From positions 1 through 33,838 of the forward strand of contig JAZNJU010000040.1 in assembly GCA_045578205.1 (NCBI GenBank): 33,838 nucleotides of DNA. Direction: 5' to 3'. Shown here piece after piece: positions 1 to 9,848 of the stretch. The DNA comes from RGIG8748 sp045578205. GTDB lineage: Bacteria > Bacillota > Clostridia > UMGS1810. The translations under genes were made by a program, and so were the position numbers. The notes beneath the pieces are model-generated. The model had not been told where the DNA came from. It worked only from the letters and a program-made list of their open reading frames with translations, and made no database searches. How positions within the stretch are numbered: position 1 is the stretch's first letter; each line of letters begins with the position of its first letter.

Positions 1-88
1 AGTCAGAAGCGGGAACGGAAATCGCAACAGCCGTTGAGTTTCTGTTGGTATACAAAGTACTGTTTGTTTTATTTGCGATAAGATTGTC
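1..88 (-). repeat. Copy 1 of an exact 88-bp direct repeat inside the esterase gene
   Basis: Bases 1-88 are identical to 853-940, and the two copies diverge from base 89. They encode the start of successive 284-residue modules (NLIANKTNSTLYTNRN). The copy may extend past the window edge. The 852-bp offset is an exact multiple of three and keeps the reading frame. Confidence 0.95.
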
Positions 89-3000
89 CGGTCTTGTTTC
101 GGGTGCAGTATAGTCACTGTAATCGGGAATATCGGCTACAGTTACCTTGAGACCTTTTCTGAATCCTGCATACTCGGCAGATGATGCAAGAATTATATAA
201 TCGCCGAAAGGTGCATTGTCTGCCACGGTAAATACTGCATTACCATTTTCGGAAGATGTAAGAGTTATGCAGTCTACTTCCGCTGTTCTGTCGGCATTCA
301 ATACCTTGTAGGTAAAGTCCTGACTGAGTTCGCCGGGAGTACCTATCTGGTTTACAACCTGTGCGGTTGTTGCAATTGTTTTTCCGGGAGCAACTCTTGT
401 TGTGCCGTTTGCACTGTGGCTGATATCAAATGCCACTTCTTCTGCTATATAAAACGCGTTCTTGTTGAAATCAATTACAGTGCCCTCCACGGGAGTTTTA
501 CCATTGGGTCCAAATCCCATTTGCAGCATAAAGTCACCTGCTGTTTTGCTCTCTGTAGATTCAACGGGTATTGTTGTTGCAAATGTCTGCCATGCATCTG
601 TCTGTGTTACATCAAATCGCTTTATAACCGCTTTTGTTTTATCAGTAAATAATGTCATTGCAAATTCAGGACTTGCATCTACTGTGGGTTCAACATTTTT
701 AAGTTGGATTTCCACAACATAATTTGTGTTCTTTGTTGGGAAGTATCCGTTGAAACCGTTTGCATTTGTTGCATTGGTATGTGTACCTTCTACAGGATAA
801 TAACCACCGTATTGGAATGTAGGTGAGCAGAAAGTGTATCTTGTAGTGTAGTAGTCAGAAGCGGGAACGGAAATCGCAACAGCCGTTGAGTTTCTGTTGG
901 TATACAAAGTACTGTTTGTTTTATTTGCGATAAGATTGTCTGTTCTTGTCTCAGACTTAACATAATCGCTATAATCAGGAAGATCGGCTACTGTAATCTT
1001 AACACCCTTTTGGAATCCGGAATAATCTGAAGAAGTTGCAAGGATTACATAATCTCCGAAAGGAGCATCATCTGCCACGGTAAATACTGCATTGCCGTTT
1101 TCCGCAGATGTAAGAGTTATGCAATTTACTTCCTCTGTTCTGTCGGCATTCAATACCTTGTAGGTAAAGTTCTGACTGAGTTTGCCGGGAATACCTATCT
1201 GGTTTATAACCTGAGCCGTTGTCGTTACTGTTCCTCCGGGGGAGGTGATGGATTTTCCGTTTGATACTCTGTGAGTTACATCAAATTCCTTTTCTACTGC
1301 CACATATGCAGAGGCATTGTACACCTGAAAAGCAGTATTGAGGGGCGGAATAATACTTGTATCGTAGCCTATACGCAAGGTAAGGTTATCTGCATCCGTA
1401 CAGTTGATACCGATTACTCCTTTTAGTGTCTGCCAATCGTCGGTGCTTGTGATTTCCTGTGAAACAATCCCTCTTCCTGTTGTGCCTCCGGCTGTAAAGA
1501 GACCCACACCCACAAGAGGATTAGCCTCTCCGTCACTAACCTTGGAAGCGGCTATCTCTACAACATAATTTGTAGTGCCGTTTGGAGGCAGATATCCATT
1601 GAAAGCAGCCTTTGCAGAATCTCTTCCTGTAGTGGAACCCACATTGGTACCCTCAATAAGGTACCATGCACCATTGTCAAATTTATTAGATGTATTGACA
1701 AAAGTATACTTTGTAGCACCACCAACTGTTCCTGCTGCCAAGTTTACTGAAGTTGTGTTCCAGTCGTAGTACATATTGTTGCTTGCAGGGTCATTAAGAA
1801 GGTTTGCAGGTCTCAATGCTTCGGGCAGATAGTCCTCGTTGCCGCCTGTGGCGGGAAGTACTGCCTGAGGCTCAGCATCGTCTGTCATAAAGTGTGCAAA
1901 GCCTATGTAACTATTGGTAGCATCTGTACTTACATTTTCTACCGTAAGTGTATGCTGGCCGTATTCAAGATTTCTTGTAATAAGGTCGTGAGCAACACTG
2001 TAACTTTCGTGAGAGGTAGGTGTGAGTGTGATTTGCTTGGAAATTTCATCCTCCGTTCCTGCATCTACGGTAAGTTTCATAATACCGCCTTTTATCATAC
2101 TGTAGGCATAGGATATACCTATGCTTCTGCCAGTAAAGGTAAATACCGCCTTATCTCCTGCTGTTTTGGAGAGTGCCCAATTTGTATTGATTGTCTCGGG
2201 CACGGCAACAGCAGAATTGGTCATAACTCCCTCATCATCGGATTTAACCCAGTTGCCTGTGTATTCCACATTTTCATCATCGTGATTTACTATGTCGGGA
2301 TTTTGGAATATGTATCCTCTCTCATAGTGAGGTCTGTCTGTTAAAGGCTTTTTGAAATATGCTTCATAATCCTCATTAAATTTACTTGTTATATAATCTG
2401 CATAAACCTTGTGACCTTTGTTATTGGGGTGTGTACTGTCGTTTGTAAGAGCAGTAGTGCTGGCTGTATTATCTCTGTCGTACAACACAAGATTCCCCTT
2501 TGCTTCTTCATCTACGATATGCTGATGAAGATTGATGCTCGCTATTCCGTAGTGTTCAGCAATTTTCTGGTGTTCGGCTATAGAAGCATCTACATCAAAT
2601 GCAAGGGGCGAATCGCCTGTGTCGTGTACTTTGTGTGTATAAAGGAATATAATGGTTGGTATCTTGGGAAGAGAAAGAAGTTTTCTTACAATACCTTCCA
2701 TATTGGCTCTTACATTGCGTTTTCCGGTTTCGGTAAGTACATATCCGGAATCATTAACCGCAAATTCTACAAACACAACATCGGGAGCATACTTTCCGAT
2801 ATGCTCTGCAGTTCTGAATACACCGTACTCGGAGGGTGTACCGCCTATACCTGCATTGATTTCCGTAACTGTTTTGTTTGGAAATCTGGTTTTGAAGAAT
2901 TCGTTTACAACCAAGGTGCTGTATCTGTTCTCAAGTCTGGGGTCGGCAGCACCGCCATAGGTTATGGAACCGCCCAGAAAAGCGACCTTGATTTCGCCGT

Positions 3001-3118
3001 CTTCGTTGTTTAAGTTGTCAATTCCCCATGTTGTCTCTGTGTCTGCAAGAGCAGGTAATGTAATACAGCCGATTACCATTGCCATGCACAAAAGCACAGA
3101 AAGAATTTTCTTTAACAT
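1..3118 (-). CDS. Secreted SGNH/GDSL-type esterase with tandem carbohydrate-binding/Ig-like modules (3' end cut by window)
   Basis: Not closed at the left edge; about 1039 codons are visible from an ATG at 3118 behind AGAGGAG. Residues 1-25 form a signal peptide ending PALA. An SGNH hydrolase domain follows (about 45-250): nucleophile Ser51 in FLGGSIT, the VND motif at 121-123, and the Asp227/His230 pair in NDSTHPN, so a serine esterase, plausibly deacetylating a polysaccharide. Residues about 270-415 look like a small jelly-roll accessory domain. From about residue 436 a unit of roughly 284 residues repeats (start about 436, 719 and 1003, the last cut). Each unit is a beta-sandwich-like part followed by an Ig-like part carrying VNQIG and LNADRT. 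It is the last visible gene of the surface-protein operon, 57 bp after the beta-helix gene. The substrate cannot be read from sequence. The catalytic fold is quite sure, the carbohydrate role inferred. Confidence 0.85.
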   Translation of the reverse strand, partial: MLKKILSVLLCMAMVIGCITLPALADTETTWGIDNLNNEDGEIKVAFLGGSITYGGAADPRLENRYSTLVVNEFFKTRFPNKTVTEINAGIGGTPSEYGVFRTAEHIGKYAPDVVFVEFAVNDSGYVLTETGKRNVRANMEGIVRKLLSLPKIPTIIFLYTHKVHDTGDSPLAFDVDASIAEHQKIAEHYGIASINLHQHIVDEEAKGNLVLYDRDNTASTTALTNDSTHPNNKGHKVYADYITSKFNEDYEAYFKKPLTDRPHYERGYIFQNPDIVNHDDENVEYTGNWVKSDDEGVMTNSAVAVPETINTNWALSKTAGDKAVFTFTGRSIGISYAYSMIKGGIMKLTVDAGTEDEISKQITLTPTSHESYSVAHDLITRNLEYGQHTLTVENVSTDATNSYIGFAHFMTDDAEPQAVLPATGGNEDYLPEALRPANLLNDPASNNMYYDWNTTSVNLAAGTVGGATKYTFVNTSNKFDNGAWYLIEGTNVGSTTGRDSAKAAFNGYLPPNGTTNYVVEIAASKVSDGEANPLVGVGLFTAGGTTGRGIVSQEITSTDDWQTLKGVIGINCTDADNLTLRIGYDTSIIPPLNTAFQVYNASAYVAVEKEFDVTHRVSNGKSITSPGGTVTTTAQVINQIGIPGKLSQNFTYKVLNADRTEEVNCITLTSAENGNAVFTVADDAPFGDYVILATSSDYSGFQKGVKITVADLPDYSDYVKSETRTDNLIANKTNSTLYTNRNSTAVAISVPASDYYTTRYTFCSPTFQYGGYYPVEGTHTNATNANGFNGYFPTKNTNYVVEIQLKNVEPTVDASPEFAMTLFTDKTKAVIKRFDVTQTDAWQTFATTIPVESTESKTAGDFMLQMGFGPNGKTPVEGTVIDFNKNAFYIAEEVAFDISHSANGTTRVAPGKTIATTAQVVNQIGTPGELSQDFTYKVLNADRTAEVDCITLTSSENGNAVFTVADNAPFGDYIILASSAEYAGFRKGLKVTVADIPDYSDYTAPETRPDNLIANKTNSTLYTNRNSTAVAISVPASD
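853..940 (-). repeat. Copy 2 of the exact 88-bp direct repeat
   Basis: Identical to bases 1-88. The flanking module sequence is similar but clearly diverged, for example 185-345 compared with 1040-1200. The exact block is therefore either recently homogenised or under strong constraint. Confidence 0.95.
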
Positions 3119-3175
3119 ACTTTAAACATCTCCTCTAAAAATTTTAACAATCAGTATTATATCTAAAATAATTTC

Positions 3176-6100
3176 TTATTTTAAATCTTTGTAATAAATA
3201 TCCTTTATATCGGGATACTGCTTTTCCAGGTACTGCGCAATTTTGAGTGCATTATCGAACTGTATACGCTCGTTCTGGGCATTTACAGCGCCGCTGTCCA
3301 AAAATGCACCAATTCCGGCTATCCATTCCTCGCTGTACATACATCCTGCAACAGTTGCCACATCTGCCATAGATACCATAAGGTGTCCGTTTTTGTTGTA
3401 TGGCGCCTGCGTTGCAGTTATTGTATCTCCGTCAGCACTATAGGTTAAAGCACCATCAGCAAATACTGCACTCTTGCCACGAATTGTAAGGGTGGTTCCG
3501 TCTTCCGATACACTTCCGCCAAAGAGTTTTGCAGCAACACCGACGGGTATCATAATATAGTCTCCCCTCTTTTCGGGGATGGCGTGGGATACATCAAACA
3601 TTCCGTCCCTGCCGAGAACCTTGGAAATTCCGGGGATTACAAGCATTACATTTTCTGCAGGGAAAGTATCCAGTACGGACCTCGCCGCAAGGAAATCTGC
3701 TTTTTTCTGCAGGGCTTCAAAAACTTCGCTTCCCGGCACCAAGGATGCACCCGAGAAGGAAATGGAATCTGTGTCTCTCGACATAGATACAAATTCCAAC
3801 CCTATATCGCGAGGTGCAGTTGATGTGGTATCGGAATAGTCAAATATCACGTTTGAGTCTATTGTAAGCACTATATGACATCCGATTTCGGTATTTACAA
3901 TACCAATCTCTACACTGTGTTTCTCACCGTCTGCAACATCGAGATTACGGGTTTCCAGAACGGATGCACTTGCGCCGTCTGCCTTCTGGAATTCTATGAG
4001 ACCTTTTTTGATAACAAAGTAGTAGCCTCTGTTTGTAGCGACATACTGTATGGTAGACGGATTGGCACTTAAGCCGAAACTAACCCATCTGCTCTCTTTG
4101 TCATCAGCAAAGTCCACTGTCATATTAAAGCAGTACACAACCGAGCCCGAAAGTTGGGAAAGTGTCTTACTGCCGGCAGGGTTCCAGTTTGTAGGGTCAT
4201 AGCCTTTGTTGGTAATGGCGGCATCCTGCAGAATGATTTCGTCTGTCCAGTTGCTTCTGTCATAATAATCCAGAAGATCTACATAACCCTTGTTTATAAG
4301 TGACTTGTCATCGAGATAACTCTCTATAACACCCAGTCTTACATCAAGAGCCCTCTGAGAATATTTGCCAAGCCTCAAGCCTGCAAGAACTCTTGTCTTA
4401 TATATGTAATCTGTAAGAAATGCTTTTGTACCCTCTTTGAAAGTTCCGGGTTTTGTTCCTTCGGATATTTTTGAGAGTTTGCCCTCAGCCATGGTTATGG
4501 CAGATTCCAATGCCTGTGTGTCCAAAGGCTCGTATATACCTGTTGTAAAACTGTACACAGCACCGTCGTGCTCCCAGGATGCTGCAAGTTCACGCGATGT
4601 ATTGTGCGCTGTGACCTTCCAGTAATATTTTGTACCTGCTTCAAGATTTTGAGGCGAATACATATTGAACTTCGTATTTTCGCATACAATCACATTGCTA
4701 AATTCAGAGTCCGTTGCAATAGTTATAACATATTCATTTGCAAGGAATGCATCCTGCCAGTATAACTGGAGTCCATTGGTAGACACTGTGGAGCCGTTTT
4801 GGGGATACATAAGTCTAAATGGCGAAGTCTCGGCACTTAAGGCATATTGGCTCTTAAGTCCTATGCTGTCCATATCGAAATTCTTTTCCGTAAGAAGTCC
4901 CGGAATCTTCTGCGCTGTTTCGCTGTCACTGCGTACGCGGAAGTCCATATTTGCCGCATCCACAAATATATCCTTTGTTAAATCTGTGGGATTGTATCCA
5001 AAATAGGAGTACTTCTGTGCATCCTCACATATTGATACCTCTGTAGGTCCTACACATATGTTGCCGTCAAACTCTGTATGAACACGGGGATTTCGGTTTG
5101 TCTTTACCCAGTCGGCAAAATCAGGATATGCCTTAAAGTATGTTTCGGGATCGGCAATATCGCTTACCAGGGTATCCAGGGTATCAAGTGAGGCGTCACC
5201 GTATGCGGTAGCACGCACAGTATCACCGGTAGTACCCGGATTGTAACTGAAGGTCCACGCCTTGTTGGTATCTACAAACACATTGTTGCGCACCTTAATA
5301 GCGGCAGAACCATGGTCATTGTATGCGCCCTCCATATTTACAAGGATATTGTTTTCAAAGGTAATTCCCTGCTGACAATCATCCACATACAGCGCTCTTA
5401 CGCCGTGAGCCCTGAGGCGGGTATCTGTAGGCCAAAGATTGTGGATAAAGTTGCGTCTTACCACAGAGCCTCGCTGAATCTGATTTCTACCCTGATATAT
5501 GGCACCTGCATCGGATACCTCTCTGAGCACATCGTATATTTCATTGTTTTCAACAATATGGTCATTACCAAAAAGGAACACGGCATGTTGAGCGGATTTT
5601 CCTATATGGTTATTACGGAATGTATTGCCTACTCCCGTAAGAAGAACGGCACCATCGGGAATATAGCGTTGATTACAGGTAGTTACTATATTATCCTCTA
5701 TTATATTGCCCGAAGCCTTTAGGGTGTCGGCATTGCCACCGCAAAGATAAAGTGCGGTACCGCCTATCATTTCAAATATGCAACCTCTTATGTCGCTGTT
5801 GTAGGAGGCATCGTTAAACATATATGACTTCTGCCAGTAACCTGCACCCGTAATTGGTTTTTTGGTACTGTAACTGTTTATAGCCTTTGACGCAATACTC
5901 TTAAAATGACAGTTTTCAAAATCTACATTCACAACCTCACAAAGTTTGACACCTATTCCTCTGCACTGTGAAAACTCCAGTCCGCGGAAAGTAACGTGTG
6001 AAACATTGTTCATAGTAACAAGATTTGTTGCAACAGAAAGTTCTATCTTGGAATCTGCCATTGTATATGCAGGATACATATAAAGTTTCATGTTGTATCT

Positions 6101-6961
6101 GTCTATGTGGAATTCTCCGGGAAGGTCTATTTCCTCAAGGAGATTGAATGCTTTCCATCTTTTGGAAACACCGCTTGTATATTTGTAAGGTGCTCGTGAT
6201 GACATCTCTATGGATTTGGTTTGCGGGTCGAGTTTTACAGGTGTAACTCTCGACATTGAGAAGTCCCATTCGGGGAATGCCGCAACCCACCAGTCTTTTG
6301 CGTGTATCCATCTGCCGGGATTACCCTCACTGTACACAATGGTAAGTTGGTTTAAGGTTTTTGTCCACGCGGTGTACTCTCTTCCGTTGGGCCACTGCGC
6401 TATGGGTTGTTCCGCTTCATCTACAAACACAGAGTTATAGTCTGTGTTGTTGTCAAACGAAAACGCCGTGGAAACATTGGAAGTGTCTGTTATACTGCCC
6501 TGACTTATGCCCTGAGCGGCAAGGTCTATTACCACAACCTTGTCACGCACATCTTCATACAGACGGCTGCGGGTAAATTCATCGGTTACAGGCTGTGCTC
6601 CCGACACATCGAGTTCAACAGAACCCTTAAAACGGGGAGTTTCACCCTCATATGCTCTGTACACGATTGGGTTTTCCTCTGTGCCCGAATCGACGGAATC
6701 GAAGACAACATTGTCTACGCGGTAGTCACCGCCACGGAATATAACCTCGGACACTGTCATGCCCTTGGCTTTAAGTTCTCTTACGCGCTGTTTTGCACCC
6801 TCCAATGTCTTTAGCGGAGCATCTATTGTGCCCACAGCAGAATCGTTGCCGTTTTGGGAAACATAGATAACCGCTTTCTCATCTGCAGATGCAATTACAG
6901 GCAAGAGGGTGGCACAAAGCATAAGCACCGTGACAAAAACCGCTATTATTCTTTTTGTCAT
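3176..6961 (-). CDS. Secreted right-handed parallel beta-helix protein, GH141-like, with FIVAR-like, LamG-like and CuAO_N-like tail
   Basis: 1261 residues, signal peptide 1-26 (VIASA). Residues about 30-120 carry the opening typical of GH141-type beta-helix proteins: IYVSQNGNDS, a GAKQRVRELK helix, then FRGGDY. The helix runs to about 690 and contains DAGAIYQGR (Asp484) and YVDD (Asp527/528), acidic pairs placed like candidate catalytic residues. Next come an Fn3-like domain (about 715-800), a helical FIVAR-like stretch (about 815-890), a LamG-like sandwich (about 900-1085), and an end resembling the copper amine oxidase N-terminal domain (about 1100-1225). It is a paralogue of the product at 13294-17775 but lacks that protein's N-terminal modules. 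The start lies 16 bp after the SLH gene stop. GH141 membership comes from remembered motifs and is not confirmed. A polysaccharide lyase or non-catalytic binder is possible. Confidence 0.8.
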   Translation of the reverse strand: MTKRIIAVFVTVLMLCATLLPVIASADEKAVIYVSQNGNDSAVGTIDAPLKTLEGAKQRVRELKAKGMTVSEVIFRGGDYRVDNVVFDSVDSGTEENPIVYRAYEGETPRFKGSVELDVSGAQPVTDEFTRSRLYEDVRDKVVVIDLAAQGISQGSITDTSNVSTAFSFDNNTDYNSVFVDEAEQPIAQWPNGREYTAWTKTLNQLTIVYSEGNPGRWIHAKDWWVAAFPEWDFSMSRVTPVKLDPQTKSIEMSSRAPYKYTSGVSKRWKAFNLLEEIDLPGEFHIDRYNMKLYMYPAYTMADSKIELSVATNLVTMNNVSHVTFRGLEFSQCRGIGVKLCEVVNVDFENCHFKSIASKAINSYSTKKPITGAGYWQKSYMFNDASYNSDIRGCIFEMIGGTALYLCGGNADTLKASGNIIEDNIVTTCNQRYIPDGAVLLTGVGNTFRNNHIGKSAQHAVFLFGNDHIVENNEIYDVLREVSDAGAIYQGRNQIQRGSVVRRNFIHNLWPTDTRLRAHGVRALYVDDCQQGITFENNILVNMEGAYNDHGSAAIKVRNNVFVDTNKAWTFSYNPGTTGDTVRATAYGDASLDTLDTLVSDIADPETYFKAYPDFADWVKTNRNPRVHTEFDGNICVGPTEVSICEDAQKYSYFGYNPTDLTKDIFVDAANMDFRVRSDSETAQKIPGLLTEKNFDMDSIGLKSQYALSAETSPFRLMYPQNGSTVSTNGLQLYWQDAFLANEYVITIATDSEFSNVIVCENTKFNMYSPQNLEAGTKYYWKVTAHNTSRELAASWEHDGAVYSFTTGIYEPLDTQALESAITMAEGKLSKISEGTKPGTFKEGTKAFLTDYIYKTRVLAGLRLGKYSQRALDVRLGVIESYLDDKSLINKGYVDLLDYYDRSNWTDEIILQDAAITNKGYDPTNWNPAGSKTLSQLSGSVVYCFNMTVDFADDKESRWVSFGLSANPSTIQYVATNRGYYFVIKKGLIEFQKADGASASVLETRNLDVADGEKHSVEIGIVNTEIGCHIVLTIDSNVIFDYSDTTSTAPRDIGLEFVSMSRDTDSISFSGASLVPGSEVFEALQKKADFLAARSVLDTFPAENVMLVIPGISKVLGRDGMFDVSHAIPEKRGDYIMIPVGVAAKLFGGSVSEDGTTLTIRGKSAVFADGALTYSADGDTITATQAPYNKNGHLMVSMADVATVAGCMYSEEWIAGIGAFLDSGAVNAQNERIQFDNALKIAQYLEKQYPDIKDIYYKDLK

Positions 6962-6977
6962 GTATTGTCCCCTCCTG

Positions 6978-9842
6978 TTATCTGTAAATTATTGTTCCGT
7001 AGTTAAGTCCTCTCCAGTGTGAAAGGAGTATGGTTTTGTCCGGTGTAGTTCCGGATACTTCATAGGTTATTATATCATCAAGATTTGCTTTCTTTATGCT
7101 TACTCCCTTGGGAAGTGTTTCAACCACAAATATTGTTGCTGTCTGTACAGACTGGCTGTTGTACTTGGTTTGGTCAGTTACAATTTCGGGAGTGTTGTAG
7201 TCTGCAAGGTACTGCTCACCAAGCGCCATTCTTATACAGCCGTTTCTTATGTATGCAGGATAACCCAGAATTGTGTTGGCTTCCATTACATCGTGGTTGC
7301 CTGTTTCGGGATATGCAACACCGCCGCAACTGAACACATTGCCTGTGCTGTGGTCATAGGTAAGTCGAATGGACTTGGCACTTCCGTCTGCGTTTTGTGA
7401 GAAACGGAAGATATCGCCCGGTTTTATTTCGCAAGGACCGCTTGCAAGAGGGTCATATGCTGAAGGAGTTCTCACAAGTGTTGGGTCCTCGGGATCAAGA
7501 ACTGCAGGAGTTCTTGTAGGTCCAATGTAAACAGTATCTTCGGATATTATCATATTTGACTCTGTGGCATTGCGTTTGAGATAGTCGAAAAGATATCCTT
7601 TTACTGTTGTTACTTCCTCACCGTCTGCATCCACAGATGTACCTACTTTGCTTACAAGAAATGCCTTGTAGTAGTCAACCTGGCTTCCTGTAGCGCCCGA
7701 ACTGCTTCCTACAAAAACTTCAGGAGAAATGGAAAGAGCATCTTTGGAATAACCGTTTAAGAGGTATCTTCCGCCATCGCGGAACGATGCTGTGTTCAAA
7801 GATAACATTCTGTCATCCTTGAGTTCATCTTCCGTTGCAGGGATTCCGAAATATGTGTTTATAGCACTGTTGTATGCATAGAAGGTATCAAGAAGATGTG
7901 AATTTGCCTCGTATTTATAACCGCTATTTTGGATATATTCTTCCCACTCGGTATCAGTCATCTGTCCTCTGAGCATATTCATCTTGGGACCTACTCTGTA
8001 CCAACCTCTGTTGTCGGTATCCTCTGTACCGTAATCCAATGGAAGAACTACCGACCTAAGTATTTTGCTGTCGTCATCGGTAGTGTACAGAATGGCTTCT
8101 GTAATGTATGGTGCAATCATATCGATTGCTTCATCTGCATCGTATTTACTGCCGTTTACGGTTATTCTTTCTTCAAGCACAAGTTCTCTTACCTTGCCGC
8201 CCGAATCGTAGAGGCGGACTGCATAGTTCTCGGTAAAGCCGTTAGCGTTCCCTTCTGTTTCCAGAAGAACGCCCACTTTGGAGCCGCCCGAAAGAGCACT
8301 CTGTTCAAACCATACACTCTCGCCCTTGTAATCAAAATAAACGGTGTATGCCTTGCCTATGGCAGGTGTTTCGGGAGAAAGCATGCTGTCGCAGTGACTT
8401 AACTCATAGGTCTTTGTTTCTCCCAGCAATGTGAGTTTTTCGGACTTTTCATAATCGGCGAGTACAAAATCTGTATCTTTCTGCGAAGAAACGATTATCT
8501 TGACACATTCGCCGTCCATAGTTTTGAGAACGCTTACAATATCTCCTGCGCCGATATCCTCAAAACCGATATTTTCACCCAGAGAATTGCACACATTGGG
8601 TGCAAAAAGTTCGTCGGAGAAATCAAGAGTTTTTACTCCTGTCATTCCGTCATACAGGTCATCTGCATATATTCTTTGGGTTGATGCGTCCTTTTTGGTA
8701 ACTTTACCCACCATGTAATCGTTTACGATTATGAGGTCGTAGGAAGAACCGTTGGAGGAAGCGAGAGTAACATCACCAAAGAGCACATTGTCTATAACTG
8801 CAGGTGTCCACTTGCCTACCGCCTTGCCGTTGTAGATGAGTTTTGCCTTGGGAGCACTCTTTCTTGTGAGTTTTCCGTTTTTATTGTAATAACTGAAATA
8901 AGAATTGTCGTAGGATGAATAGTCTTCGATATCTACGCTTATTGCATCGTCGTCGGGACTGATGCACATATAGACAAGGTGGTTTCTTCCGTTATCTGCC
9001 ACATAGTATGCGTTTACTCTTCTTCCGATATATTCTCTGGCGTAGGTGCAGTTTTCTATGTACATTTTTACATTGTCGACTGCAATCATTGTTTCGCCCA
9101 CACCGCTTGCAGAATGGAGTGTGGAGATACCGTTATCGGTAACAACGCCCTCTGCTCTTTCAAGTCCGAGGCTCTCGGTAAGGAAAGTTTCGTCGCTTTT
9201 TTCATAGTCGATATAGTCCTCACCCATGCCGTTGAATTCATACACGGGGATATCCAATGCGGCATAGATGATGTCTGCTACCATACCGTAGGTTGCAAAA
9301 TCGGAGGGTGCATAAGATATACCGCTTGTGAGTTTGATGGAAGTTGCGGTCTGGATGTATCCGTTGGGATAACCGCCCTTTATCTCTGCCATGGGGGCAT
9401 AGCCGAGAATGGAAACGATAACCTTGACAACCTCACCCATGGTAATATCATAGTTAGGTCCGAAGTGAGCAGGTGTCATTCCGTTCATGTAACCGCAATT
9501 ATATACACTCATTATCGCTTCATACTGAGGAAGAGTACTGTCTACATCCACAAACACCTTTTGGTCGCTGTCGGATAAGAGCACATCGTTGTTATCTTTG
9601 CCGAATGCGTTTTCATACCACGCTTTGTAGCCCTTGTCGGCATCCATAAGGTTGCAGATGCCTGCAATAATCTCTGCAAACTCTGCTCTTGAGAGTACCT
9701 TGTCTGCATCATATGAGCCTCTGTCCACAACTCCTAATGCAACCAGAAGATTTTCCGCTTCGGAAAACTCTGCGCGGGCAGAAATTGCCATTGTTCCCAA
9801 AAGAAGTGTGAATGTCAGAAAAAGGGATATTATTTTCTTCAT
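6978..9842 (-). CDS. Secreted protein with N-terminal SLH-like repeats and a long uncharacterised beta-rich region
   Basis: 954 residues. Signal peptide 1-24 (ISARA). Residues about 27-66 hold a partial SLH repeat with SRAEF (51-55), about 97-148 a second (FVDVDS, YMNGMTPAHFGPN), and about 150-198 a third, weaker one. The remaining 750 residues are beta-rich with recurring short units such as GAGDIVSVLKT and IKPGDIFRFSQ, which look like repeated small barrels. I do not recognise a family. The start is 6 bp after the preceding stop, and the SD GGGAGG overlaps the last codons of that gene, so translation is probably coupled to the SLH protein before it. Likely attached to the wall through SLH contacts with secondary cell-wall polymer. 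The degenerate repeats make that less certain. No catalytic motif was seen. Confidence 0.8.
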   Translation of the reverse strand: MKKIISLFLTFTLLLGTMAISARAEFSEAENLLVALGVVDRGSYDADKVLSRAEFAEIIAGICNLMDADKGYKAWYENAFGKDNNDVLLSDSDQKVFVDVDSTLPQYEAIMSVYNCGYMNGMTPAHFGPNYDITMGEVVKVIVSILGYAPMAEIKGGYPNGYIQTATSIKLTSGISYAPSDFATYGMVADIIYAALDIPVYEFNGMGEDYIDYEKSDETFLTESLGLERAEGVVTDNGISTLHSASGVGETMIAVDNVKMYIENCTYAREYIGRRVNAYYVADNGRNHLVYMCISPDDDAISVDIEDYSSYDNSYFSYYNKNGKLTRKSAPKAKLIYNGKAVGKWTPAVIDNVLFGDVTLASSNGSSYDLIIVNDYMVGKVTKKDASTQRIYADDLYDGMTGVKTLDFSDELFAPNVCNSLGENIGFEDIGAGDIVSVLKTMDGECVKIIVSSQKDTDFVLADYEKSEKLTLLGETKTYELSHCDSMLSPETPAIGKAYTVYFDYKGESVWFEQSALSGGSKVGVLLETEGNANGFTENYAVRLYDSGGKVRELVLEERITVNGSKYDADEAIDMIAPYITEAILYTTDDDSKILRSVVLPLDYGTEDTDNRGWYRVGPKMNMLRGQMTDTEWEEYIQNSGYKYEANSHLLDTFYAYNSAINTYFGIPATEDELKDDRMLSLNTASFRDGGRYLLNGYSKDALSISPEVFVGSSSGATGSQVDYYKAFLVSKVGTSVDADGEEVTTVKGYLFDYLKRNATESNMIISEDTVYIGPTRTPAVLDPEDPTLVRTPSAYDPLASGPCEIKPGDIFRFSQNADGSAKSIRLTYDHSTGNVFSCGGVAYPETGNHDVMEANTILGYPAYIRNGCIRMALGEQYLADYNTPEIVTDQTKYNSQSVQTATIFVVETLPKGVSIKKANLDDIITYEVSGTTPDKTILLSHWRGLNYGTIIYR

Positions 9843-9848
9843 ATAACC

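Noticed and set aside
1..940. Mobile element or IS end from the direct repeat
   Set aside because: The copies are in-frame coding modules with no transposase, terminal inverted repeats or target duplication.
416..3013. Plus-strand open frames of 60-200 codons, rich in Cys and Tyr, opposite the esterase gene
   Set aside because: They mirror the minus-strand codon pattern, lack SD sites and known motifs, and overlap a gene with clear catalytic residues.
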